A DNA stretch of 64,000 bases from Dipteronia dyeriana (taxonomy: Eukaryota > Streptophyta > Magnoliopsida > Sapindales > Sapindaceae): NCBI GenBank assembly GCA_032871835.1, contig CM065297.1, positions 27,351,598 through 27,415,597 of the forward strand, given 5' to 3'. Within the stretch, counting starts at the first letter, position 1, and every line of letters begins with the position of its first letter. This document shows positions 46,331-59,266 of the stretch, one piece after another. The position numbers were made by a program, and so were the translations under genes. The notes under the pieces were generated by a model that was given only the letters and a program-made list of their open reading frames with translations, did no database searches and was not told the DNA's origin.

Positions 46331-48257
46331 TTTGAGAAATAGGAACCATTTTGAAGAACTCGGAGTTAGGAAGCCAAAGCTACTCCTATCCATTGAGAAA
46401 CTGCCTCAACTAAAGTTGAAGCAACTACCCTCTCACTTGAGGTATGCCTTTTTAGGGGAATCATCATCACTTTCGGTTATCATTTCGGATTCTTTGACAA
46501 GACTTGAAAAAGAGAAGTTGCTAAGAGTTTTAAGAGATCACAAGAGGGCAATTGGATGGTCCATCTCGGATATAAGAGGTATTAGTCCGACGTTGTGCAT
46601 GTATAAAATATTAATGGAAGAAGATCACAAGCCTTCAGATGAGCATTAAAGAAGGCTAAATCCTAACATGCAAGAAGTAGTTAGAGCGGAGGTCTTGAAA
46701 CTACTAGATACGGGTAATATCTATCCAATTTCGGATAGTATATGGGTTAGTCCGATGCAAGTAGTCCCAAAAAAGGGAGAAATGACAGTGTTCCCAAATG
46801 AAAACAATGAGTTGATCCTTCAAAGAACTGTCACCGGATGGAGAGTATGCATAGACTATCGGAAGTTGAACAACACCACTCAGAAGAACCATTTCCTACT
46901 TCCATTCATAGATCAAATGTTAGAGAGGTTGGCTGGTCATGACTATTATTATTTCCTGATGGGTATTACAACCAAATCCCTATTCCTCCCGAAGACCAAG
47001 AGAATACCACTTTTACTTGTCCTTATGACACATTTGCATATAGAAGAATGCAGTTTGGGTTATGCAATACACCAGCCACATTCCAACAGTGCATGATGGC
47101 AATATTCTCGGATATGGTGGAGCGGTTTATAGAAGTGTTCATGGATTACTTCTCGGTCTTCGGATCCTCCTTTGATAATTGTCTGAAAAACTTAGGACTA
47201 GTTTTGCAACGGTGTGAAGAAAGCAATTTTGTTTTAAATTGGGAGAAGTGCCACTTCATGGTTAAATAGGGCATTATGTTAGGTCATCGGATCTCATCCA
47301 AGGGGATTGAAGTAGATAGAGCCAAAATAGAAGTCATAGAGAAGCTACCTCCTCCCATTTCAATCAAGGACATTAGAAGCTTTCTTAGACATGCCGGGTT
47401 CTATAGACGCTTCATCAAAGATTTTCAAAAATCACAAAACCCTTTTGCAACTTGTTAGTGAAAGACACCCCCTTTTATTTTGATAAAGAGTGCCTCCTCG
47501 CATTTGAGAAGTTGAAAAAGGAGCTCACATCTGCCCCTATCTTGTCGGCCCTCAATTGGGCCCTTCTATTTGAGCTCAAGTGTGATGCGAGCAATCATGC
47601 GGTAGGAGAAGTTTTAGGGCAAAGAAAAGATAAGAAGCTTCATGTAATTTACTGTGCAAGCCAAACCCTTAATGAGGCTCAAGAAACTATGCTACCACGG
47701 AAAAAGAGCTTTTGGCCATTGTATTTGCCTTTGACAATTTCCGATCTTATCTAGTGGGCTCTAAAGTAATTGTGCACACCGACCATGCGACAATCAAATA
47801 TTTGATGGGAAAGAAAGACTCCAAGCCACTGCTACTAAGATGGGTACTCTTGCTACTAGAGTTTGACTTGGAGATCCACGATAAAAAAGGATTAGAGAAT
47901 TTAGTGGTGGACCAACTTTCAAGATTAGAGAGGGAAGAAGAAATAGAAACCTCAAATACCATCAATGATCACTTCCCGGATGAGCATTTACTAGTGGTCC
48001 AAGAATTAATGACTCCTTGGTTTACCAATTTCGTGAATTATGTAGCAAGTGAGGTCATACCGGTGGAGATGAATTTCCACCAAAAGAAGAAGTTCCTTTC
48101 CGATGCAAAGTCATACTTATGGATGAGCCACTTCTTTTCTGGGTTTGTAGTGATGGACTCATTAGAAGATGTGTACCCCGAGGAGAAGATGAGAGATAGC
48201 CTCATGCATTGCCACTATAAGAGTGTGAAGGTCACTTTGGGGAAATTAGAATTGTAA
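46296..48257 (+). pseudogene. RT and RNase H of the Athila-like element, active site altered
   Basis: Blocks: WRVCIDYRKLNN, RMQFGLCNTPATFQQCMMAI, IGxF-type thumb (GFYRRFIKDF), then RNase H FELKCDASNHAVGEVLGQRK and [20 protein letters not shown]. The polymerase motif, usually YMDDFS here, reads FMDYFS, losing an essential Asp. Shifts occur near 46960, 47430 and 47690, and a stop near 47268. The region after RNase H ([12 protein letters not shown]) is the usual link to integrase. Confidence 0.87.
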
Positions 48258-49305
48258 GGAAAGTGCTCCAATCGGGATTCTATTGACCTACACTATTTCG
48301 AGATGCCATAAGTTTTATGGAAGCATGTGACCGGTGTCAAAGGACCGGAAATATTAGCAAGAGGGATGAGATGCCACTCAATGTAATGCTTGAAGTGGAA
48401 TTGTTTGATGTGTTGGGTGTTAACTTCATGGGGCCATTCCCAAGCTCTTATAGTAACCAATTTATTTTAGTGGCGATGGACTATGTGTCGAAATGGGTGG
48501 AAGCTATAGCTATACCAAAGAATGATGCCAATGTGGTCACCAAATTCCTTTAAAAGAACAACTTCATAAGATTTGGCACTCCAAGAGCGATCATTAGTGA
48601 TGGAGGCTCTCATTTTTGCAACAAGTTGTTTGAAGCTTTAATGAAGAAATATGGTGTGAAGCATCAGATCTCTACCCTTTACCATCCACAAGCAAATGGT
48701 CAAGCGGAGGTGTCAAATCGGGAAATCAAGAGCATTTTAGAGAAGACGGTGGGAAACAGGTGGAAAGATTGGGCTAAGAAACTTGATGATGCTCTTTAGG
48801 TGTATAAGGCGACATTCAAAACCCCATTAGGCATGTCTCCATATAAGCTTGTCTACAGTAAGGCTTGCCACCTTCCGATTGAACTTGAACACAAGGCATA
48901 TTGTGCAATCAAAAATTTGAATCTTGATATGAAAGCGGTAGGAGAGAAGAGATTGCCCCAACTTAATGAACTAGATGAGATTCGGCTTGAAGTATATGCG
49001 AATGCCTGAATATACAAGGAGAAGACCAAGAAGTGGCATGACAGAAGGATTGTGGAGAAAACTTTCAAGTGGGAAATCAAGTTCTTCTTTTCAACTCAAT
49101 ACTCCGTTTATTTCCCGGGAAGCTCAAAATTCGGTGGACAGGTCCCTATACCGTCACTCAAGTGTTTTCATACGGAACCGTGGAAATTAAAAATGGAGCA
49201 AAGAAGAGGTTTAAAGTGAATAGGTAGAGACTAAAGCTTTATTTGGAGAGTGCATTGAAGGAGTCAAGAGAGACGGTTCTTCTCAAAGAACCCGCTTGAG
49301 AAATC
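48258..49305 (+). pseudogene. Integrase of the Athila-like element
   Basis: Starts at the end of the zinc domain ([17 protein letters not shown]), then the core: [57 protein letters not shown]. These give the D-D-E triad region. Then TPLGMSPYKLVYSKACHLPI and a C-terminal chromatin-facing part after a shift near 49010. In-frame stops lie at about 48552 and 48797. Confidence 0.87.
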
Positions 49306-50546
49306 ATCAAAGGGAGGTACCTTTTTTGTAAATAGTAGTTAGGTTATATTGTTTCATAAATTTAGTTTTTAATTTTGAATATTTAAATTGTTGCAAAGTT
49401 GAGTTTTCCCTCTTCAAGCATGAATTGTGCATTGTGAACTTGTTTTTGAAAAGTTTGGATGTAATATGGACATTGCATAAGTTAGGTTTGGGGGTACTAA
49501 AAAAAAGAGGGTTAGATTTTATATACCCATGCAATGATTTGTTTTGTTGAGTTTCATGAGTGTGTAGAGAAATTTTTTAATTAAGTGAACTCTAAGGGGG
49601 TAAATTGGGTCACTAGAAGACCAAATGGAGAAGAGAACAAGATTGGCACCACTTAACCAGCGTACAACATGCACACGACTAGCGCCAATCACCTGGAATG
49701 ATGCACTGGTGCACATACGTTGTGTGGCGCTGGTCCACCAGCGTACAAGCAAAATTTTGAGCCATCCATTTAGTGGAACGACAACGTTTTGGACAAAAAG
49801 GCATATGTGCTAGTGCACATGCACTGGGCTTGAGCTAGTCGACCAACACATATGCCCAGACACGTGCAGCTTATTTCTTCAATGACTTGCGCTGTTTTCA
49901 TTCACGCATACATATTCAAAACAACTTTCTCTTCCTTTCAAGTGTCTCAAGCACGAAATTGGTAAGTACCTATACAAATCCTCATTGTTTTTAATTGCTT
50001 TCACCCAAACTTGAATGTAAAATCCTCTCTACATAATCCAGGGCATAGATTTGGGATTTTTTTGCGCTAAGGTTCATATTTGGGGATTTTTGGATTGATT
50101 TGAGTTTTGAGACTTGCATTGCTCAAAATAGGTTAAATTATTGCTTGGGTTTCGTTTGTTTGTGTCTTTGCACATTATTGAAGCCTTTGTTGGTGTGAAA
50201 TTGGTCTCGGTTTATATTGTGTTGTGATTTCGACATAGTTCTTGGGTATTGGATAATTTGCTTATGAAGATTGGGTGTGGTTTTTGATCATGGGGCTATT
50301 GAAGTGTTTGTGGAGGTGTCCAGTTGCACCTAGTACCATCTTGTGGGAATTTTGGGGGTTGGTTTATCGAATTTTTAGTGGAAACTCTGTTCGTTTGTGA
50401 GTAATTATGGGTAATACCAAGACTCCTTCAAGGGAACATCTCAAAATACTTCAGGTACTACTAGGACCGGAAAAAGGCAAGCCCTAGAGCCAATTGTTGA
50501 GAACAAAGACCACCATAGGAGGCTTCAGAGGCTATGAACCATAACT
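49306..50546 (+). repeat. Spacer between integrase and extra ORF, with 'ccagcgcca' repeats
   Basis: No coding homology to about 50400. At 49640-49760 'ccagcgtacaa' and 'agcgccaatcacc' modules resemble the minisatellite inside the 3' LTR at 53770. The stretch 49990-50400 is T/G-rich and non-coding. Confidence 0.5.
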
Positions 50547-51345
50547 TTGATTATGGAAAGAGGAATTCATTTAGCCGATCTCACAGACAACTTCCTACCA
50601 AGGTTAGTTGAAGATAGGAGATTGGGGATATTCGTGCATCATCCTGTTGTAGCTAATGCCACCTTGGTGAGATATTTCTATGCAAGCATGGTCCCAAAAA
50701 ATTTCTTTGTAAGCAGTATGGTCCTAGTGAGAGGGGTTACAGTTCAGATCAGTGAGGACATTCCACTCAATTTTAGTACGCTGAATAATTCTCCCCGTTG
50801 AGTACGAAAGTTTAACAATCATTTTGGCATAACTCTGATTCCCCAGAACATCCTACCTCTGGGATATCTAGATTTGACGGGTCTCTAGAAGAGAGGGTTA
50901 GGTTTTTGAGCAAAAATGGAGATGACCGGTGGGAAAGAAAGCATCCATTGAAGCACACAGAGTTACCAAAGGATCTAGCCATCATGAGCCATTCTCCACA
51001 TCAGTTCATTTCTAGTGAAGAAAGCCGAGTTGCTAGCTTGTCTTATCTCCCCAGCCCCAATTGACATTAGGATGATCATTGAAGCTGAGATTTATGATGC
51101 AAGGCCTATTTCCTTCCCGTGCTTAATTATAAAAATATGCAGGGATACAAAAGTTTATGAGTATGGTGATAATGAGATAACCACTGGGGGTAGAGGACCA
51201 ATAAATTTTCTTTCTTGGATGGACTCTATGAGCAAAGCCATGGCTAGTAAGAGGACGAGGCCAAGAGGAACTTCTCTGCCTAAAGGAGGCTCAAGACTTG
51301 AGGGGTCGAATGAAGAAGATTAAGAATATGGAGTTTCTGGAGATG
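50547..51345 (+). pseudogene. Extra ORF of the Athila-like element (putative plant transposon protein / env position)
   Basis: The first piece reads ERGIHLADLTDNFLPRLVED, then VRYFYASMVPKNFFVSSMVL and VRGVTVQISEDIPLNFSTLN. It resembles the plant-transposon-protein domain found after integrase in Athila elements, sometimes called env-like by position. A stop at about 50799 splits it from the second piece (51015-51320), which has LISPAPIDIRMIIEAEIYDA and a charged tail. Its role is not established. Confidence 0.6.
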
Positions 51346-53603
51346 AGGAGGATGTAGAGGGTCATGGATAAGCCAGAGTGGTTGGTGAAGGCGGTTGAGG
51401 AAAGTCATACTGTCCAGACTCGTTTAGAATGAAAGATTGATACCCTCTCCTAGTAGTTTTATGATTTCATCGTAGAACAGGAGGCCGAGATGAAGGATAT
51501 CAAAACAGACAATACAGACATAAGGTAACAATTGGGCCTCCAGAGTTATTAGATGAGAGAGCAACGTAGAAGACCACAACCACCTTCACCTCCACCTTCC
51601 GATGACCAAGGGTTCTCAACTACAAGTTATATGCCCGACTATATATTGGTTAAAGAATTTGAGAGGGGACGGAAGAGCAAGGATCCCATGTTTAAGGATT
51701 GACCAGAACGATCATCTTATACCATCAATTGCTCCAATCTTGTTGATTTTACTTTGTTCTATCACTTTTGTTTTTATCTTTATTTGATGTTTACCTTGAT
51801 GGATTTTCTTTCTTCTTGCAATTCAGTTGGAACTTCTCTTATTTATTATGTTATATTTCATTTTCATTTTTTTTTGTCTATCATTTGAACTTTGTTTAAG
51901 TTAGATTTGTAGGGTTGTATTGTGCTTAGCTTTTAGGTTTTGGTGTGTTTTCTTTTTATGCGGTGTTGCGTTTGGCCTCTTTCCCGCTTCACCTACATTG
52001 TTTATTCATTTCATATGTGCAAACATTGATGACAATGTTTCGTTTAGGTTTGGGGTATGACCATTCAATAACTAACTTTTGTTCTTATGTGTCTTGCTTG
52101 ATTGTTTCGTGTGCTTTATCCCAAAAAATTTAGTTTTTGCATGATTGCGTGTTTTTGAGTCAAATTTCTACCAATTTTGAGGTAAAATTTTGAGCAACAA
52201 GAGTTGCTTGTTAAGATGCTTTTAGTATGAGCCGTTGCAGGAAATTTTTGGTATGTCATGTATCACTCTAGGGCCGTGTTGGCCAAAGCGCACCACATTG
52301 CTTACACACATCCTACCGGACTCATTGTGCATTAGTGAATGAGGTAGCGCACTTGAGATGTCTATATCATTAGTGGAGACTACCCATGTGAGCTTCATTG
52401 CCCTGAAATTGCATCCACAATAGTGAATTTCAATTTTATTCTCCAAACACTTATCATGTAGATCTTTTCTCATTGCATTGAACATTAAAGAACAAATTTT
52501 CAAAAGTTGGCCTCATATGATTTACCTTGTTTTCTTGCTAGACTCGTACCTATAGAGATGACGTAGGCAATGTGTGTTAGCCACTTAAAATTACCCAAAC
52601 ACGTTCCTAAACCTTTTGTGTGTGCCTAAATGTCCAAAGAATGTGAAACTACACACTAAACCCAATCACCATACCCACCCCATGTTACATCTACACCACA
52701 CTAGACTCAAACTATTGGCCTTCCCATAACAATGATCATGTCTTAAGAAAATGAAGATGGAAGCCCTAATGAGATACATACCAAAATGTATTCAAGTAGT
52801 GTGTACTTAGGCTTATTGAGTAAATTGCACCACTTTATTAAAAAATAAAGAAAAGAAAATGAGAAGAGCCTTAAAAATCCAATGTAAAAAGTTGCCTAAA
52901 TGTAAAACAACCATTAAAGTGTATAAAGCTCTTAAAGTCAATAAATTGCCTAGGCGCTAAAAAGAGGAATATACAAAGGCTATTAAGGAAAAGACTCTAG
53001 CATGATCATTGTCTTACCAATAAAACCATACCCACCCGACCTCTCCACCACCATCTATCATCAACCTCAATTGCACTTAAAAAGAAGCCCTAATTGATCT
53101 TTGGAAAGGGTCTAGCTTGAAAAAAAAGGAGTTCTTAATGTTTGATTCAATTCATGAGGTCTAATTGCCTGAATCTATAAGTGTTCTTTCAAATTTTTCA
53201 TATGCGTGTAAAATAAAATAAAAAATTGTACATAAACTCCAACTTGCATATGTTAGATGAGCGAGCCTAGGTTCGGTATGAAAAAATGAGAGAAATCTTG
53301 AAAGGCTTAAAGTCAAGGCGAAATGTTAACCAATGACTCTTGTGTTCGATGCTTTTGAAACTAACTCCACAAAGAAGTCCGGAATTGTAATCTCTAGTGT
53401 TGTAGCACCGTGGTTTACATCTCTTGGCATCCCTCTTTACTACAATGTGGGTCAGTCAACGTCACATCTCATCTCTAGTTGGCTCGGTGGAAATTGCATA
53501 TGAAAGTAGTGTTCTTTTAGCTGAGTTCTGATTAGGTCAATTTATCATTTTTGTTTGCTTCGATTTTGCTCGGGGATGAGCAAATGATAGGTTTGGTGGT
53601 TTT
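51346..53603 (+). other. Non-coding 3' region of the Athila-like element
   Basis: This opens with a short stretch that looks coding but is full of stops (to about 51780). Long T-rich and A-rich tracts follow. It ends at a purine/T tract ('gataggtttggtggttt') before the LTR start. No gene was recognised. Confidence 0.5.
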
Positions 53604-53769
53604 TGATAACTCCTATTTCTACACTCGGTGTAGCCTCCATATCTTATCGATTGCTCATGTGCCAGAGTAAAAATTGAGTATTTAATGGTGTAATAAGCCT
53701 ATGCATGTTCCTTTAGCAATCCTGGTGTAAGAGTGCAAAACTGAGGAAAATTGGGGCCAAACGGAAGAA

Positions 53770-54005
53770 GCAAAGATTCATAGGTAAAGGCTGGCACTGG
53801 TGAGGCGCCACTCGACCAACGCAACCTATCAGTAAGATGGAGCTGGTGAGGCACCACTTGACCAGCGCCAATCACCAGTGCAACATATCAGTAAGATGGT
53901 GCTGGTGAGGCGCCACTCGACTAGCGCCACTCACCAGCACAATATATGAGTAGGATGGCGCCAGTGAAGAGCCACTCGACCAACGCCACTCAAAAGCGCG
54001 TGTGT
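53770..54005 (+). repeat. ~64-bp minisatellite in the Athila-like LTR
   Basis: Four copies of a unit like 'agtaagatggtgctggtgag' followed by 'gcgccactcgaccagcgcca'. It lies in U3, just upstream of the TATA box at 54051. Confidence 0.8.
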
Positions 54006-54050
54006 CCAGCTCAGCAGAATTTCAAGGGTTTTATACCCTATTTTTAAACA

Positions 54051-54058
54051 TATAAATA
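54051..54058 (+). promoter_or_regulatory. Putative TATA box of the Athila-like LTR
   Basis: TATAAATA followed by 'ccccttctagagc', placed in the first half of the LTR just after the minisatellite. This position fits the U3/R border. Confidence 0.45.
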
Positions 54059-55199
54059 CCCCTTCTAGAGCTCTTCTTGGGCATCTTGCACGACCCTTAA
54101 GCTCTAATTTCTCCTATTACAATCTAAAACCTCCAAGACACCATATTTCACCCAAATCCTTCACCTTTCACCCAACACTTTCACCAAATCACTTCATCAA
54201 CTTTCAAATCTATCATCCAAACTTCAAATCTGTTCTACCAAACACCAAATACCCAACCTTCCCATAATTTCCCACCATATAAACCCAACCTTGGAGCATA
54301 GAGGGGAGCATAAAGAGAAGGAGCAAGTCAAGCACATTCAACCAACCAAAAGAGAGGACATCTACACTTAGTTTATTCTTAACCTCTTTCTCTTTCATTT
54401 AGCACTTGTATTTAATTATGGCTTGTATGAAAATCACATCTTTTGTAGCCATTTTTTATGTTATGAACTAAACCCATATTGGCTAAGGCCAAGATGAAAC
54501 CTCTACCATAATTTACCAATAAAGGCCACCACTTTATTCATATTGCTTGTGTTTATGTATATGTATTTCATGCTTTAATTAACATTGAGTGTCTAGCTAG
54601 CATTTGATGTGTATTTGGTTGTGGTGTGATGCACCGAGAGGAGAATCACACAACGTGCTCAATGGAATGCATGATAGAGGTCTAGTAAGGTAGAAATACT
54701 CAAGGCTAGTCTCTATGACTCACTTAGTGAAACACTAAGCTTAATGAACTTATGTGTATTTCGGATGACCATCGAGAGATAGGTTATTGGTGCATATAAG
54801 TGTTGTTTCTATTACTCAAGAGAGAGTAGAGACTAATAGAGGGTGTCACAAGTCTACATATGTAGTTGCATAATTTATTCATAATGGAGTGTCTATAAAT
54901 TGGTGAGGATTGGTTAGGTGGATTCAAGGTCTTAGCCTAAGTTCCTAATAGAAATACAATCACTTGCTTGTGTGTGACTTGCCTTTTTGCTTGTTTGTTA
55001 AGTTTCTTTAGTTGCATTGTAGGAATAGTTTATATTTAATTAGTGTTAGTAGTCTAATTTAGTTATCAAATATTTGTTTGTCTAAATAGTAGTTTAATCA
55101 ATCAATTGTGGTAATCAATTCATCAATCCTTATGGAACGAACTCTATTATCATTGTACTACTCCCACGGCTCCGTGCTATTGCATGTGCTCATTAAGGA

Positions 55200-57595
55200 G
55201 TGATCATTTGCCTTGCTTTTACAAATCTCTGTCCAATTGATCACATTCAACTTTCTTTTTTCAGCCCTATTACCTAATAAAAAACCTCTTTGAAGCTTCT
55301 CGATTCGTTGAGCAATGGCTACTGAAATTTTGAACACGGACAAAAAATAAGTAGGAATGCTTGTGATCACTACTTTGATCAACTCTAACCGACCTCTTTT
55401 AGATAAAAAATTCTTCTTTCACGATACTAGGCGGTCCTCTATCATGTTCACAAACGAGTTCCAAAAGGATATGGAACAAGCTATAGCCCCCATAGGGAGG
55501 CCTAGATAAGTGATGGGGAGGGTAGCTTTACTTCTCTTAAAGGCTTTCGCCCAATAAGTCATCTCCAAAGCTCTTCCTTTCCCCACTCTCATAACACACG
55601 ATTTATGATAGTAAATTGTAATCCTTGACACCAATTTGAAACATCTAAGAATCCTCTTCACATTACAAAGATAATTCAACCTAGGCTTAACAAATAAGAT
55701 TGTATCGCTCGTAAATTGGAGGTGAGACACATGAACGCGTTCATCGTTAAAACTTTTGCCTCTTATCAAATCTAAGTCATAAGCTTTGTGAAGCAAACAA
55801 TTCAATCTCTCAACCACAATGTAAAAGAGGAAAGGGGATAATGGATCGCCTTACCTCATGCCTCTTCCAATTCCGAATTGTGGCATAGGACTTTTATTAA
55901 CCAAAACGAACATCATATGAGTAAAGATACAATCTCTTATCCACTCTCTCCATTTGATGCCATAGCCAATATCTTCTATCATGTGATCAAGGAAACTATG
56001 ATTTACGCTATCGTACGCATTCTCAAAATCCAACTTAACCATCAAACCTCCCTCTCTCTCACCCTTCCATTTGTGAATAATCTCTCCGCTATCATGAAGC
56101 TATCTATAATTTGAGGACTTTTGACAAAGCCATTTGAGATTCCCTTAAAATCGAGTCCATGACTTTCTTTATCCGATTAGCCAAGACTTTGGCGAGCATC
56201 TTGTACATTGATCCTACTAAGCTTATGGGTCTAAAATCCTTCATTGTCTTTAGCTTGACAATTTTTGGAACAAGAGCTGTGAATGAAGAATTCAACTCCT
56301 TAACAATAGACCCATATATGTGAAACTTGTTAATGAATTTCATTAAATCACTTTGAATCCCCCCAACACCCAATTGGCTTTTATGTAGTTCATATTCAAC
56401 CTGTCTTACCCATGCAATGTTGCCATCACAACTAGCCAAAGCATCATTCACTTCGTCGACATTAAACTCTTCTTCTAAGCTCATCTTTTCTGAATCCGAC
56501 AATTCTTTTACAACACCCTCTGTCATTCTCAGCCTTTGCCATTTGACTCCTTCAAAATTCTTTTTAATATAGCTGCAGATTCCATTTCTAATGAGTTGGG
56601 GATCCGAACATCTGATGCCATCAAAAACCATATCTCCAATAAAATTATTTCTCCTTCAACAATTGGCCAATGTATGGAAAAATCTTGTATTCCTATCGCC
56701 TTCTTTTAGCCAATTAATCCTAAATTTTTTGACACCATGTGTTCCCCTCCTTTCTAAGGCTCTTCTATAGCTCCTCCAAAAGCTTGAGACACTCTTGTCT
56801 AATACTATCAGACCAACCCTCTAGCTCTGCCTTTTTGTCTACTAACCAAAGTCTTTGTTCTATTTCTTTAGAAGACTCCAAATTCTTCTTGCTTGATCTA
56901 AGCCACTGTTTCGTACTGGTTTTTGACGTCTTCATCTATGGTGATAAAAAGAGTCCTTTTAATATCGTAAGTCCTTCACCCCATTTAACGCCACTCTCAT
57001 CATTTCTTTATCCTCCAACCACCAATTGTAGAACCAAAACAGACTAGGCCTCCAATCCTTATCTGATTTCGTAAGAAAAATTGGATTGTGATCCGAACGG
57101 TTTCTCGGAAGCCCTTTTTGGATTAGTTTAGGGAACCAGGTCAAAATCTCTAGAGACAATAGAAACCTATCCAGTCTCACCCAAGATTCTCTTTCCCTAT
57201 TTTTGGGCCAAGTGTAAGTCAACCTATGTAAAATGATGTTGACCATTTTAGCTTGTAAGGAAAAAGAATTGAACCTCTGAATAGTTCCTACGTTGCATGT
57301 CACTCTTATTCTTTCCAAAGAATCAAGAACCTTATTAAAATCTCCTCCCATACACCAAGGCATCATCAACAACTGTTGAGAACTCAAAATATATTCCACA
57401 ACTCTCTCTTTTAGGTTGCTAGAGAAGAGGCATAGACATTACAAAAAAGTAATTTCTTTATTTGATTTAATCAAGACACCAACTAAAATGATACACCTAT
57501 TACTAGTGATGCATGCCTTCACAAAAAGTTGTCCTCATTCCATAGAGATATAAGCCCACATGAAGCACCTTCAGCCATAACTCCCACTCCTAGGT
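55200..57595 (-). pseudogene. LINE (non-LTR retrotransposon) fragment: endonuclease and reverse transcriptase
   Basis: Read on the minus strand from about 57595: degenerate start of an APE-type endonuclease (ASCGLISLWNEDNF), the block MPWCMGGDFNKVLDSLERIR, WVRLDRFLLS and NRSDHNPIFL, then RT pieces: LVPKIVKLKTMKDFRPISLV with NRIKKVMDSI, DFENAYDSVNHSFLDHMIED, LFYIVVERLN and YLGLPMGA. The RT active site expected as F/YADD reads FTSD. Stops and shifts separate the pieces. The match ends at INWTEICKSKAN near 55200, before the usual C-terminal RNase H-like or zinc-finger part, where the Athila-like LTR begins. Confidence 0.85.
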
Positions 57596-58383
57596 ATGAT
57601 TGTAGGAGCCTTCCTAGACTCATAGGCTAGAAGCCTTCCAATCACTTCACTCGACTTCATTGTCTTATAGTCACTATTTTCCTCTAAAGTTGTCACTTTG
57701 GATTCGAACCTATCAGGAAGAGATCTCATGATCTTTCACTTGATCCTTCTGTCCAAGTATGGGTCACCTAATTGATGGATTTGATTCACTATGTCAATCA
57801 ACTTCACTTGGAAGTTGTTGAAGCACTCATGATCCACTCATGATCCACTCATGATCCTCTACTCTAATTTGCTCAAATTATGTTTAGAAGACTTGAAGCT
57901 TAGAGTCTTTAACCACCACGGTTACCTCATGGGTGGTCTCTAGAATCTTCCATACCTCTTTTGCATTCCTGGTGGTGTTAGATCAACTTGTATTGGTGTA
58001 GTCTATTGCACAAAGAATAACATGCATTGCCTTGTGTTGCACTTGGATGCTTCAAACACTTGAGTTGTCCATTCTGACTTTGGCTTAGGAACAACGCTCT
58101 CATCTTCAAGAGTCTTTTCTAGAGGAGTGTTACCATCTTCTATTACCATCCAATCTCTATCTTTCCATTCCGTGGGGCATAGTTCACCACTTTAAGCAAA
58201 GGGGGTCTTGTGCTTGAAACTCCCTCATGTCCACCTCTATTCCCACTCATAATGTTTAGGTATGGATGAGATGAATGCAAACGTATGCAACAATCAAAAT
58301 GCAAAAACACAAGACACACACAACAAGAGCAAGGATCACGTAAGTATGTCTAGGAACCCACTCTGATACTAATTGAAAATAAA
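57596..58383 (-). pseudogene. Copia gag fragment and primer-binding site, minus strand
   Basis: From ATG 58250 (MSGNRGGHEGVSSTRPPLLK) leftward, with gag blocks EVWKILETTHEVTVVVKDSK and FEQIRVEDHE, then much frame loss. A primer-binding-like AGTATCAGAG (58380-58371, minus) precedes it, as in Copia elements primed by initiator Met tRNA. A 10-bp triplet repeat 'tcatgatccac' occurs at 57826-57857 inside gag. The LINE fragment replaces the rest of the element. Confidence 0.7.
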
Positions 58384-59260
58384 TAATGTGTATCTGAACC
58401 AACCTAAAAAGGATGTGAATAGATTTTAGCCAAATAAATCGCCAACTTTTGTTTAATCAATATTAATCACATACACCCCCAATCTCTAACACAAATAATC
58501 ATTGTCATAAGATAAGTCTAAAATATAAAACAATGACAAAATGAATGCTTTATATGAGAAAACCTCAATAGGGTAAAAAACTCACGGGCCTAATCGTTAA
58601 TTGAACCCTCAAATCCACTATTTGCAAAAATGACTACAACCTAGATTCACCACATCACACCCAATCGGTTACTAATATGTTTTTGCTACATGTATCCCTT
58701 TAATAGTGATTTTAGGCTCTTGCTTGTACACTACCAATGGTACATACAAGACTTAACTCTCAAGAGAAGATATATGCAACCTAATGTGTGAATAGCAAGA
58801 TTATTCTAAATGCATAATTGCTAGGTTAACACATTTAATGCTTATCTAACCATGGATGAATGAGTCAAACAATCCTAGATAACATGTTGCTATATGAAAT
58901 ACGTATAACTTATCTATTTGAAATAAATGCAAACCTAGATGCAATAGCTATCACAATACGATACCCAACAATCAACATAAAAATCTCATAAAGCCTAATC
59001 TTGATGCAAACAAGTCATAAAAGAGATATCATATTAAGCAAGAACACTAGAATGAATGAAGATGGTGTTCTACTTACCAAATCATGTGAGTTGATGAAGA
59101 CCCATGTATTAACATAACCTAGATGATGCTAGATGATGCTTGATTTATGAATAGATGATGGGTATTTGGGTTTTGATCAAGAGAGATTGAATCTTGATGG
59201 CTTTTCTTGCAAGACACTCTTAAGCTATGTCAAGTAATCTGAAATTTAAAGCTCTAAGCA
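58384..59260 (-). repeat. Possible 5' LTR of the minus-strand Copia fragment
   Basis: Lies directly before the primer site. On the minus strand it could run from TGCTTAGAGC (59260) to TTTTCA (58384). No second copy is in the window, so this is inferred from position only. There are no open frames. Confidence 0.45.
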
Positions 59261-59266
59261 GCCAAG

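Larger units (their letters stand above)
44562..55190 (+). mobile_element. Athila-like Ty3/gypsy element, 5' end missing
   Basis: Order on the plus strand: C-terminal gag, protease, RT, RNase H, integrase, a long spacer, an extra ORF of the 'putative plant transposon' type, a non-coding 3' region, and a 3' LTR-like segment from 53604. A long post-integrase region with an extra ORF is typical of the Athila lineage. The 5' LTR and gag start are absent. Numerous stops and shifts show long decay. The right end runs into a LINE fragment. Confidence 0.8.
53604..55190 (+). repeat. 3' LTR-like region of the Athila-like element
   Basis: Starts TGATAACTCCTATTTC after the 'gtttggtggttt' tract and contains a TATA box (TATAAATA at 54051). 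The end is near 55190, where 'ctcccacggctccgtgc' resembles the tail of such LTRs. The 5' LTR is not in the window, so length and edges are estimates. Confidence 0.6.
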
